64,000 bases of DNA from Bacillota bacterium. Its GTDB lineage: Bacteria; Bacillota; Clostridia; Lachnospirales; Lachnospiraceae. Shown piece after piece: positions 26,751-34,032 of the stretch. Every line of letters starts with the position of its first letter. Positions within the stretch are counted from its first letter, which is position 1. The notes beneath the pieces are model-generated. The model made no database searches and was not told the origin of the DNA. It saw only the letters and a program-made list of their open reading frames with translations. The translations under genes and the position numbers were made by a program. The DNA lies in NCBI GenBank assembly GCA_023439505.1, contig JAEXNR010000007.1:493449-557448 (forward strand). The letters run 5' to 3'.

Positions 26751-28283
26751 CTATTCCCCCCAATATTTTTGATCAAGGCTTCTGTAACAGATTGCTTCAC
26801 TGATATGTTTTACCAGAATTGCTTCACTCTCCTCAAGATCGGCAATGGTTCTGGCAACTTTTAATATTCTGTGATATGCTCTGGCACTTAAGTTTAACTT
26901 CTCAAATGCCTGCTCAAGCAATGCCTGTTCTTTATTCCCTAATTTACAATATTTCTTAATGGTCTTCGGCGTCAGCTGAGAATTAAAATAAATATTTTGA
27001 TCTTTATATCGTTCCATCTGAATATTTCTTGCTTTACTTACGCGTTTTCTGATGTCTTTTGAGCTTTCCTGGTTCTCCTTTCTCTCTAAGTCCCTGTAAT
27101 TCATCTGCAGCGCTTCAATGCAAATATCGAAGCGATCCAGGAGCGGCTGGGAGATTTTATTCAGGTAGCGTTTTACCATTGGAACGGAACAGGTACATCT
27201 ATTGCGATCCGGGTAATAGCCGCAATTACAGGGATTCATAGCTGCAACCAGCATAAACCCCGCAGGATAACGAAATGCCCCGCCTAATCTTGCGATTGTT
27301 ACTTCTTTTTCTTCCAGGGGCTGCCTTAATACTTCTATGGTATTTTTCTGAAATTCAGGAAGCTCATCTAAAAATAAGACTCCCAGATGTGCCAGGCTGA
27401 TTTCACCTGGCCTTGGTATCATCCCACCGCCTACCAAAGCGGTGGTCGTTATGGTATGATGCGGGCTTCTAAAGGGTCGTCTCGTGATTAGTGCATGCTC
27501 CCCCATCAAACCTGTGATACTGTATATCTTGGATATTTCCATACTTTCTTCAAAGGATAGCTCCGGCATGATGCCGGGAATACACTTTGCCAGCATGGTT
27601 TTACCTGATCCTGGCGGGCCAATCATCAGAATGTTATGCATCCCCGAAACCGCAATTTCAATCGCCCTCTTAGCAGCAATCTGACCTGCCACCTCATTAA
27701 AATCAATCCGGTTTTCCGCAACATTTCCCCTCATCAGACTGGTGACATCGATGGTACAGGTTTCAAAGGTTCTCTTTTCATTTAAAAGTTCTACCGCTTC
27801 CGTTAAGGTAGCTATTCCAAAGATCGAAATACCTCCCACTGCGGCACCCTCACCGGCATTTTCTCCGGGTACGATACACCGTTTGAACTGATGTTGTTTT
27901 GCCGCATATACGATGGGCAAGACACCATTGACCTTGTTAATGGTACCATTAAGACTAAGTTCTCCAATCATCAGGATATCGTTCAGATTATCTTCCGGTA
28001 TATAACCGAAAGCAGCAAGAATTGCAATGGCCACCGGCAGATCAAAAGCCGTTCCCGCTTTTCTGATATCCGCCGGTGATAAATTAATTGTGATTCGTTT
28101 GGCAGGAAGCAGATATCCGGCATTTTTTATGGCTATTCTTACCCTTTCCCTGGCTTCCTTCACCTCTGAACCCAGGTATCCAACCATGTCAAACAGGGGA
28201 AGGCCATCACTCACATCTGCCTCAACAGACACAATAAGCCCCTCAATGCCGTGAATGGCGGCACTATACACTTTACGAAACAT
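26751..28283 (-). CDS. comM: ComM/YifB-family Mg-chelatase-like AAA+ ATPase
   Basis: ComM is a hexameric helicase that helps branch migration during transformation. The 510-aa protein has an N-terminal Lon-S5-like domain (SPADIRKAGTAFDLPVAIA) and Walker A at about 222-229 (GPPGSGKT). The Mg-chelatase-type segment FRSPHHTITTTALVGGG, Walker B LGVLFLDELPEF and a C-terminal ChlI-like lid follow. AAGGAG is spaced correctly. It begins the comM-dprA-topA run under a visible promoter. Confidence 0.95.
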   Translation of the reverse strand: MFRKVYSAAIHGIEGLIVSVEADVSDGLPLFDMVGYLGSEVKEARERVRIAIKNAGYLLPAKRITINLSPADIRKAGTAFDLPVAIAILAAFGYIPEDNLNDILMIGELSLNGTINKVNGVLPIVYAAKQHQFKRCIVPGENAGEGAAVGGISIFGIATLTEAVELLNEKRTFETCTIDVTSLMRGNVAENRIDFNEVAGQIAAKRAIEIAVSGMHNILMIGPPGSGKTMLAKCIPGIMPELSFEESMEISKIYSITGLMGEHALITRRPFRSPHHTITTTALVGGGMIPRPGEISLAHLGVLFLDELPEFQKNTIEVLRQPLEEKEVTIARLGGAFRYPAGFMLVAAMNPCNCGYYPDRNRCTCSVPMVKRYLNKISQPLLDRFDICIEALQMNYRDLERKENQESSKDIRKRVSKARNIQMERYKDQNIYFNSQLTPKTIKKYCKLGNKEQALLEQAFEKLNLSARAYHRILKVARTIADLEESEAILVKHISEAICYRSLDQKYWGE

Positions 28284-28339
28284 ATACTACTCCTTCCGAG
28301 TCTCTCCTACAGGGAAGGAATCATTTGCTTATGGGTAGT

Positions 28340-28368
28340 AGTATAACAAAGGATATCTTATATAGCAA
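28340..28368 (-). promoter_or_regulatory. SigA-type promoter of comM-dprA-topA
   Basis: TTGCTA, a 17-bp spacer and TATACT on the minus strand about 57 bp upstream of comM. The -10 is close to consensus. No regulator box is evident. Confidence 0.6.
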
Positions 28369-28508
28369 GTGTGAATGGCAATATTATGCATATTTTAGTA
28401 TTTATTTGGAAACAAGAACAAACTTCACCTTTTTCATAACGTGGTTTCATATAATTCACGCTATTTCTTCCTATACTAATAGGCAATACTATACGGACAC
28501 TGATTTGA

Positions 28509-28720
28509 AAAGTTACAGTTCACTCCCCATTCAAGGCCATGAATATGATTTCGACAAATGATTCCGAAGCGGAGCCGCTGGCGCTTAGCTGCATCACGTA
28601 GCAGTACATAAGGTTCTAAAATATAGAACCAAAGTACTGACGGATGCAAATACTCCTTTTCGAAATTATTTATCGAAATCAATGTGTTCATTATTATATG
28701 AGGAGTGAACCAGTAACTTT
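28509..28720. repeat. 212-bp long-palindrome element (MITE-like or structured repeat)
   Basis: The ends form an 18/19-bp inverted repeat differing by one indel and one substitution (AAAGTTAC...GTTCACTCC inward from both sides). Inside, a second inverted pair (28548-28567 with 28661-28680) matches at 17 of 20 positions. Further nested pairs are TGCATC/GATGCA, AGTAC/GTACT and GGTTCTA/TAGAACC. The centre is locally GC-richer (GCGGAGCCGCTGGCGC) than its AT-rich surroundings. No transposase or clear target duplication is visible. An open frame on the minus strand overlapping it is probably not a gene. Copy number in the genome is unknown from this window. Confidence 0.65.
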
Positions 28721-28780
28721 GAAAATTAATTTTAAATTTTTTATCATAAAAAGGTATTTATTTATTTTGTAAAATAACTT

Positions 28781-28794
28781 ATGATATAAATCAT
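28781..28794. promoter_or_regulatory. Fnr/Crp-family-like palindrome upstream of fprA
   Basis: ATGAT-N4-ATCAT, a perfect 5-bp inverted repeat with four-base spacer, resembles the Fnr consensus TTGAT-N4-ATCAA at eight of ten positions. Its centre is about 81 bp upstream of the expected transcription start of fprA, a distance at which class I activators work. The region is AT-rich, so chance is possible. Confidence 0.35.
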
Positions 28795-28833
28795 CAGGTA
28801 CCGTTTGAATTGTTAGTTTCGCCGGATAAAAGA

Positions 28834-28862
28834 TTGACAAATTTTACAATTCATATTACTAT
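28834..28862 (+). promoter_or_regulatory. SigA-type promoter of fprA
   Basis: TTGACA (perfect), a 17-bp spacer and TACTAT, 41 bp before the fprA start. This is one of the strongest promoters in the window by eye. Confidence 0.75.
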
Positions 28863-28902
28863 AACGATAATTATTACTACTTTTAAGGAGGACAAGATAA
28901 CA

Positions 28903-30072
28903 ATGAATAAACTTGAAATAAAACCCGGTGTCTACTATGTTGGGGTTGTGGACTGGAATCTGCGGGATTTCCACGGATACGCAATCAAAAGGGGGACCAC
29001 CTATAATGCTTATCTTATTATTGATGAAAAAATAGCCCTGATTGATACAGTAAAGGAATCCTTTTCGCAGGAACTGATTGATCGGATCAGCGAAATTATC
29101 GATCCTTCCAAAATTGATTACCTGATTTCAAATCATGTGGAGATGGATCATTCCGGCTCGATTCCGGCTATCATGAAGGTTGCAACGAATGCTACAATTG
29201 TTACATCATCTCCCAGCGGATTAAAAGGCCTGAAGGCGCATTACGGTGATTCCTATCCTTATCACGAGGTAAAGGCAGGAGAAGCCTTTTCCCTTGGTAA
29301 GAGAAGTATTACCTTTATTACCACTCCTATGCTTCATTGGCCGGATAATATGGTTACTTATTGTCCGGAGGAGAAAATTCTGTTCTCCAATGATGCGTTG
29401 GGGCAGCATTATACTTCCAACAGACATTTTGACGATGAAGTAAATATCGCACAGGTAATGTATGAAGCCAGAGATTATTATGCCAACATATTGATGCCTT
29501 TCGGAGCGCAAACAAATAAAGTATTATCCCTGATTGAGGGGATGGATATCGATTTGATCGCTCCGAGTCACGGCGTGATCTGGAGAGGCTATGTCAAAGA
29601 AATATTAGCCGAATATCACAAATTTGCTGATGAGACACCGGAAGATACTGCTTTGATTGTGTATGATACCATGTGGCATTCCACGGAAAAAATGGCGCTT
29701 TCTATTCTGGAAGGTTTCACAAAGAGAGGAACCAATGCGGTACTTATGGATTTAAAGGTGAATAGCCTGGCTGAGATTATGACGGAAGCATTAAATGCTC
29801 AGTACATCATCGTAGGTTCGCCCACTGTGAACAATGGCATGCTGCCAAATGTAGCCGCCTTCTTATCCGATCTAAAGGGACTGGCTCCAAAGTTAAAGAA
29901 GGGATTTGCTTTTGGCTCCTATGGTTGGAGCGGACAGAGTATCGGACTGGTGAATCAGGCATTGACCGATATGGGTTTTGAAATCATTTTGGATCCGATA
30001 CGTATCAATTACCTGCCTTCAAAGCAGCAGTTGATTGAACTTGAACAAACAATTGCTGCGCTTCCATATTGA
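28903..30072 (+). CDS. fprA: Flavodiiron protein (FprA-type A-type flavoprotein, O2/NO reductase)
   Basis: Flavodiiron proteins reduce oxygen to water and/or NO to N2O and protect anaerobes. The 389-aa protein has a metallo-beta-lactamase domain with the diiron ligand pattern HVEMDH at about 78-83, plus HWPDNM, NDALGQH and SHGVIW. A C-terminal flavodoxin domain (YDTMWHSTEKMA; GSYGWSGQSIG) binds FMN. There is no rubredoxin extension. I start at ATG 28903, which has AAGGAGG; the frame open from 28810 adds non-homologous residues. It is monocistronic-looking and divergent from comM. Confidence 0.93.
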   Translation: MNKLEIKPGVYYVGVVDWNLRDFHGYAIKRGTTYNAYLIIDEKIALIDTVKESFSQELIDRISEIIDPSKIDYLISNHVEMDHSGSIPAIMKVATNATIVTSSPSGLKGLKAHYGDSYPYHEVKAGEAFSLGKRSITFITTPMLHWPDNMVTYCPEEKILFSNDALGQHYTSNRHFDDEVNIAQVMYEARDYYANILMPFGAQTNKVLSLIEGMDIDLIAPSHGVIWRGYVKEILAEYHKFADETPEDTALIVYDTMWHSTEKMALSILEGFTKRGTNAVLMDLKVNSLAEIMTEALNAQYIIVGSPTVNNGMLPNVAAFLSDLKGLAPKLKKGFAFGSYGWSGQSIGLVNQALTDMGFEIILDPIRINYLPSKQQLIELEQTIAALPY

Positions 30073-30096
30073 TTTTTAAAGAGATAAGATCCCATA

Positions 30097-30125
30097 GGGA
30101 CATTTTCATCAAATACGCATATAAT
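30097..30125 (+). promoter_or_regulatory. SigA-type promoter of the ymxH/ylmC-like gene
   Basis: GGGACA, a 17-bp spacer and a perfect TATAAT, just after fprA and 29 bp before the next start. The -35 is poor, so activation or a different sigma factor is possible. Confidence 0.5.
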
Positions 30126-30153
30126 AAACCAAGAAGAGAATAAGGGTGATTAT

Positions 30154-30411
30154 ATGCGCATTTGTGAACTTCGGGAAAAAGAAGTAATTAATTGCAGGGA
30201 CTGTCTTCGTCTGGGCTATGTTTGTGATGTGGAGTTTGATATAATAACCTGTGAAATTACACATATTATTGTACCCGGTCCCTGTAAAGTCTGGGGAATT
30301 CTTGGAAGGGATCATGAATATGTGATTGACTGCTGTTGTATTCGAAAAATTGGTGTGGATATTATATTGGTGGATGTGGACATAGAGAGGTGTCTTGTTA
30401 AATGTATCTAG
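30154..30411 (+). CDS. YlmC/YmxH-family sporulation protein (PRC-barrel-like)
   Basis: A small 85-aa protein of the YlmC/YmxH family, conserved in spore formers. The opening MRICELREKEVINCRDCLRLG is typical (shown here only to the Gly). A beta-strand-rich PRC-barrel-like fold follows (VCDVEFDI; HEYVIDCCCIRKIG). Seven cysteines in 85 residues is high. AAGGGTGA lies before the ATG. Neighbourhood with sigG and nrdR matches the ylmC/sigG context seen in Firmicutes. Its molecular function is not established. Confidence 0.82.
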   Translation: MRICELREKEVINCRDCLRLGYVCDVEFDIITCEITHIIVPGPCKVWGILGRDHEYVIDCCCIRKIGVDIILVDVDIERCLVKCI

Positions 30412-30545
30412 CTATGATTTGTTTTCTATCTCCACTGAATCCGATATTTTCTGCATTATTCCTATCTTTTTTGGCATTCTGTCATTATTTTCTTGACCGG
30501 AAATGTAATCTTCAATATAATCAAGATGTATTATAGATGATTTCC

Positions 30546-30573
30546 TTGACATATGAGAATAAGGGGAAATACT
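30546..30573 (+). promoter_or_regulatory. Probable SigA-type promoter of nrdR
   Basis: Perfect TTGACA followed after 16 bp by AATACT, close upstream of the nrdR ribosome-binding site (GGGAGG). The short 5' leader leaves little room for other elements, and no NrdR box was seen. Confidence 0.5.
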
Positions 30574-30589
30574 TGGGAGGATTATAACA

Positions 30590-31042
30590 ATGAAGTGTCC
30601 GTTTTGTGGTAAGGATAATACCAGAGTGATTGATTCAAGACCGGCTGATGATAATAATTCGATACGCAGAAGACGCCAATGCGATGAATGCCAGAGAAGA
30701 TTTACTACTTATGAAAAAGTCGAGACGATTCCACTCGTTGTGATTAAAAAGGATAATAACAGAGAACCTTATGACCGGGCAAAGATTGAGTCCGGGGTAT
30801 TTCGCTCCTGTCATAAACGACCGATTTCCATTGATCAAATTACAAATCTCGTTGATGAAGTTGAAACAATTATTTTCAATCGTGAGGATAAGGAAATCCC
30901 CAGCCATATCATCGGAGGTATTCTGATGGACAAGCTAAAAGATCTGGATCCGGTTGCATATGTAAGATTTGCCTCAGTGTATCGAGAATTTAAAGATGTG
31001 AATACCTTCATGGACGAATTAAAAAAAATTCTGGACAATTAA
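30590..31042 (+). CDS. nrdR: Transcriptional repressor of ribonucleotide reductase genes NrdR
   Basis: NrdR represses nrd operons when dATP is high. The 150-aa protein has an N-terminal zinc ribbon (CPFCG and CDECQRRF) followed by an ATP-cone domain (PLVVIKKDNNREPYDRAKI). The ending PVAYVRFASVYREFKD is a strong family signature. GGGAGGA is well placed. No nrd genes are in the window. Its 3' end overlaps a small convergent ORF by 35 bp. Confidence 0.96.
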   Translation: MKCPFCGKDNTRVIDSRPADDNNSIRRRRQCDECQRRFTTYEKVETIPLVVIKKDNNREPYDRAKIESGVFRSCHKRPISIDQITNLVDEVETIIFNREDKEIPSHIIGGILMDKLKDLDPVAYVRFASVYREFKDVNTFMDELKKILDN

Positions 31043-31136
31043 TTTTAATACATTTCGGGCAGTATTCGTAATCCGGCTTAATCATGTAACCGCATCCCGG
31101 GCATTGATGTTCCATTGGGGTAATTTTACCATCCAT
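31008..31136 (-). CDS. Candidate 42-aa zinc-ribbon microprotein
   Basis: A minus-strand frame of 42 codons starting MDGKITPMEHQ has four cysteines in a CPGCG-x9-YCPKC arrangement (two CxxC knuckles ten residues apart), a classic zinc ribbon. It runs convergently into the end of nrdR and ends with a short hydrophobic tail. There is no clear Shine-Dalgarno; a second ATG six codons on (MEHQ) is also possible. A terminator separates it from sigG. It may be a real microprotein or a remnant of a longer zinc-ribbon gene. Confidence 0.35.
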   Translation of the reverse strand: MDGKITPMEHQCPGCGYMIKPDYEYCPKCIKINCPEFFLIRP

Positions 31137-31192
31137 TGGTCGGTCTCATGGAATTCAATCAATTACCGCATAAATCAGAAGCAATAAAAATA

Positions 31193-31227
31193 CAGATCAT
31201 TGTCGGACAACAATGATCTGCTTTTTG
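31193..31227. terminator. Bidirectional terminator between nrdR and sigG
   Basis: An 11-bp perfect stem (CAGATCATTGT / ACAATGATCTG) with a 6-nt loop is followed by CTTTTTG on the plus strand and by TATTTTTATT on the minus strand. It can end both nrdR and sigG transcripts. Confidence 0.85.
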
Positions 31228-31233
31228 TTCTAT

Positions 31234-32010
31234 TTAAACTAAGTAGTTTCGCATGTTTTTTAATGCGGATTTTTCCAGCCTGCTTACTTGTGCCTGGGAG
31301 ATATTAATTTCTTTTGCTACCTCCATCTGGGTCTTCCCTTGAAAGAAGCGGAGCTTAATTATATTATGCTCCCTGGCAGATAATTTATCCATTGCCTCTT
31401 TTAAGGAAATTTCTTCTATCCAGTTTTCCTCTTTGTTCTTCTTATCACTTACTTGATCCATAATGAACAAGGCATCTCCACCTTCCACATAGACCGGATC
31501 ATAGAGTGAAACCGGACTTTGGATTGCATCCAGTGCATAGACAATGTCTTCCTTACTGATACCAATTTCCGCTGCGATTTCACTTATTGTGGGTTCTTTC
31601 TCATTTTTCTTTACCAGGGCTTCCTTTGCATAAATTGCTTTATAAGCGGTATCCCGCAAGGAACGACTGACACGGATTGCGTTATTGTCTCTTAAATATC
31701 TTCTGATTTCACCGATAATCATTGGAACTGCATAGGTAGAAAATTTTACGTTCTGTGTTATATCAAAATTATCGATTGCTTTCATCAATCCGATGCAGCC
31801 AATCTGGAATAAATCATCTACATTTTCATTGCTGTTAGAAAATCTTTGTATAATACTTAACACCAATCTTAAGTTGCCTTTAATATATAGTTCCCTTGCC
31901 TCCTTATCTCCCTTTAATATTCTTTGAAACAATTCATCCTTTTCACTGTTTTTTAACAATGGCAGCTTCGATGTGTTAACACCGCAAATCTCAACCTTAT
32001 AAAGAGCCAT
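31234..32010 (-). CDS. sigG: Forespore RNA polymerase sigma factor SigG
   Basis: SigG directs late forespore transcription. The 258-aa protein begins with the SigG-specific VEICGVNTSKLPLL and then has region 2 (LVLSIIQRFSNSNENVDDLFQIGCIGL, core only) and region 3. Region 4 with a helix-turn-helix (TQMEVAKEINISQAQVSRLE) completes it. The SigG N-terminus rules out SigF. GGAGG precedes the ATG and is directly preceded by a hairpin. It lies behind sigE, as in other Firmicutes. Confidence 0.96.
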   Translation of the reverse strand: MALYKVEICGVNTSKLPLLKNSEKDELFQRILKGDKEARELYIKGNLRLVLSIIQRFSNSNENVDDLFQIGCIGLMKAIDNFDITQNVKFSTYAVPMIIGEIRRYLRDNNAIRVSRSLRDTAYKAIYAKEALVKKNEKEPTISEIAAEIGISKEDIVYALDAIQSPVSLYDPVYVEGGDALFIMDQVSDKKNKEENWIEEISLKEAMDKLSAREHNIIKLRFFQGKTQMEVAKEINISQAQVSRLEKSALKNMRNYLV

Positions 32011-32022
32011 AACGAAACCTCC

Positions 32023-32053
32023 GAATCATATCATTTTCTTGATTTAATGATTC
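32023..32053 (-). promoter_or_regulatory. Leader hairpin abutting the sigG ribosome-binding site
   Basis: In the transcript GAATCAT pairs with ATGATTC and ATCA pairs with TGAT, giving 11 bp with a 3-nt bulge and a 6-nt loop. The last base of the stem touches GGAGG (32022-32018). Such a position would limit ribosome access. A repressing leader hairpin is known for B. subtilis sigG (spoIIIG); equivalence here is inferred. Confidence 0.55.
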
Positions 32054-32110
32054 ACTTTTTGGCTCCTGTTTATACGATAAAGAACAAAGAAATAATTTCC
32101 ATATTGTATT

Positions 32111-32851
32111 TTATTCAAATCGTACCATTTCTTTTTTTAATCGTTTAATTATTTTTTTCTCCAGTCTGGAAATATAGGATTGGGATATTCCGAGCAGATC
32201 CGCTACTTCCTTTTGTGTCCGCTCATTCCCATCATCACTGTTTAACCCAAATCTTAAATCTACGATAATTCTTTCCCTGTCAGATAATTTGGATAGGGCC
32301 TTTCGCAGTAATTTCCGATCCACTTCCTCCTCAATATTACGATATATGACATCTTCTTCCGTGCCAAGAATATCCGACAGCAGAAGTTCATTACCGTCCC
32401 AGTCCACATTCAGCGGTTCATCGATGGATACCTCTAATTTTGTCTTATTATTTCTCCTGAGATACATTAAGATTTCATTCTCAATGCAGCGGGAGGCATA
32501 GGTTGCGAGCTTTATATTCTTATCAGGATTAAAGGTATTGATTGCCTTAATCAGACCGATGGTTCCAATTGAAATTAAATCTTCCACACCAACCCCTGTA
32601 TTATCAAATTTTTTTGCTATGTATACTACAAGTCTCAAATTATGCTCAACTAAAATCGATTTCATTTGAGCATCATTTTCTGTTCCCAGTTCACTGATTA
32701 CTTCAGCCTCTCTGGCCGGATCCAGGGGTGGAGGCAGGACTTCCGCTCCGCCGATGTAATGGATTTCCCCTCTCGGACCAAAAAGGATGGTTTTTAGATC
32801 CGGAATGATACGAAACTGAAACTTGTTTTGTATGGATAACTTTAATAACAT
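32111..32851 (-). CDS. sigE: Mother-cell RNA polymerase sigma factor SigE (pro-sigma-E)
   Basis: SigE drives early mother-cell transcription after cleavage of its N-terminal pro-sequence by SpoIIGA. The 246-aa protein has an inhibitory amphipathic leader of about 25-30 residues and then the hallmark IHYIGGAEVLPPPLD around the cleavage zone. Regions 2 to 4 follow (VGVEDLISIGTIGLIKA; QKEVADLLGISQSYISRLE). ATG 32851 is chosen because GGGAGG is seven bases upstream. It lies 29 bp after spoIIGA. Confidence 0.96.
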   Translation of the reverse strand: MLLKLSIQNKFQFRIIPDLKTILFGPRGEIHYIGGAEVLPPPLDPAREAEVISELGTENDAQMKSILVEHNLRLVVYIAKKFDNTGVGVEDLISIGTIGLIKAINTFNPDKNIKLATYASRCIENEILMYLRRNNKTKLEVSIDEPLNVDWDGNELLLSDILGTEEDVIYRNIEEEVDRKLLRKALSKLSDRERIIVDLRFGLNSDDGNERTQKEVADLLGISQSYISRLEKKIIKRLKKEMVRFE

Positions 32852-32880
32852 ATGATAACCTCCCAAAGTTTTTACGTCAC

Positions 32881-33795
32881 TTATAGCAGCCCCTTATGTA
32901 ATATTACATGATATTCCTGTCTGGAAGACAAATGATTATCACTAATTGCCGCAATCACCTTCTCATTATATTTTGTCTCGTTTCCTGTATGTATTAAAAC
33001 TTTATCCAGACGAATCCCTAATAAAATTCCTGATTTCCCGATGGATTGATACGGAATAAATCTGAGACGAAGTAGATGTTCCTTCTCTATTTCCCATTTG
33101 CCGGTATCATAATCATTGCTGTTCATATAACATCTTGCTTCTTCCAGCTCCCTGCGAAATTCATCTGAAAGCAGTGAATTCATCAGAGAATTATCCATAA
33201 CCATAACCGGACTTTTATAAATAGGATCATATAAACAATTTCCGGTATCCATAAGGCCTTCGGTCATAATCCTGCGATCTTCAAGAAACAATTCCACTTC
33301 ATAAGTTGTGGGAACAAGACTCTGATACCAACGAAATATCCATATTCCGAAAAGTATGAATGGTGTAATGATTCCAAGAACTATCAGGATAAATTTTAAT
33401 GATATATTACTGAATATCATTCCGTTACCTAAGTTTACTGTAACCAACCCATCCTTGATGTAATAGTAAATGGAATTGATCAAACCGCCTACAAAATACG
33501 TAAACAGATATAAAAGGATAAGCTGTTTGATCATATCCGCCATCTTCAGTTTTCCGAATGCTATGAGAATCATCAGTAATGATGCAATCACATACATTAA
33601 CAGGAATCGAAGCAGCAGATTCATCCACGGATATATTCCAAGAATTACTGCAAATACTGCTCCACAAGCCGCTGCACCTGTCATTCTTAATAATGTACTT
33701 CGTTTTCGATTCACCTTTCTTAATAAAAAAATCAGGAGGAGATCGATGATGAAATTAAGGATAAATATAATATCCGGGTATACCTCAAGATACAA
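32881..33795 (-). CDS. spoIIGA: Sigma-E processing aspartic protease SpoIIGA
   Basis: SpoIIGA is a membrane aspartic protease that activates pro-SigE in response to a forespore signal. The 304-aa protein has five to six hydrophobic helices in the first half and a cytosolic protease domain containing the DTGN motif, Asp at about 183 (EGLMDTGNCLYDP). The start is TTG with GGAGGTGA upstream. It is co-transcribed with sigE, its substrate gene. Confidence 0.95.
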   Translation of the reverse strand: MYLEVYPDIIFILNFIIDLLLIFLLRKVNRKRSTLLRMTGAAACGAVFAVILGIYPWMNLLLRFLLMYVIASLLMILIAFGKLKMADMIKQLILLYLFTYFVGGLINSIYYYIKDGLVTVNLGNGMIFSNISLKFILIVLGIITPFILFGIWIFRWYQSLVPTTYEVELFLEDRRIMTEGLMDTGNCLYDPIYKSPVMVMDNSLMNSLLSDEFRRELEEARCYMNSNDYDTGKWEIEKEHLLRLRFIPYQSIGKSGILLGIRLDKVLIHTGNETKYNEKVIAAISDNHLSSRQEYHVILHKGLL

Positions 33796-33857
33796 ATTTC
33801 ACCTCCAGCAAATAGTCAATCATCCAAAGTGGCCTTGCAAATCTATTGTACATACCG

Positions 33858-33890
33858 ATTATAACTTGTTTGTTTTCCAAATTATGTCAG
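33858..33890 (-). promoter_or_regulatory. Candidate spoIIG-type promoter with a long spacer
   Basis: Perfect TATAAT is preceded at 21 bp by CTGACA (five of six), and no usable -35 exists at 17 bp. The B. subtilis spoIIG promoter is known for an over-long 22-bp spacer that needs Spo0A. I did not find a good Spo0A box (TTGTCGAA-like) nearby, which weakens the parallel. Confidence 0.45.
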
Positions 33891-33962
33891 TTCTTGGTGT
33901 GGAATACTTAGTTTTCATTTACTTTTTTTTACAATCCATGTTGTTTTTTTTATTCTCACCAC

Positions 33963-34004
33963 AAAAAAAACTGCCAGATTATTTATTAATAAATAATCTG
34001 ACAG
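33963..34004 (-). terminator. Intrinsic terminator of ftsZ
   Basis: A 15-bp stem with one G-U pair (CTGTCAGATTATTTA paired to TAAATAATCTGGCAG, loop TTAA) is followed by eight T on the minus strand, 28 bp past the ftsZ stop. It separates the division cluster from the spoIIGA-sigE unit. Confidence 0.9.
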
Positions 34005-34032
34005 CCTTAATCTCTTATTCTTTATGATATTT

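Noticed and set aside
28476..28691. Open frame of 71 codons on the minus strand upstream of fprA
   Set aside because: It lies almost wholly within the nested inverted repeat, lacks a ribosome-binding site and has no protein-like features; its openness follows from the repeat sequence.
32011..32110. SigF- or SigG-type promoter of sigG
   Set aside because: TGAATC with 18-bp spacing to TATGATT is a poor match to either consensus and overlaps the leader hairpin; not strong enough to list.
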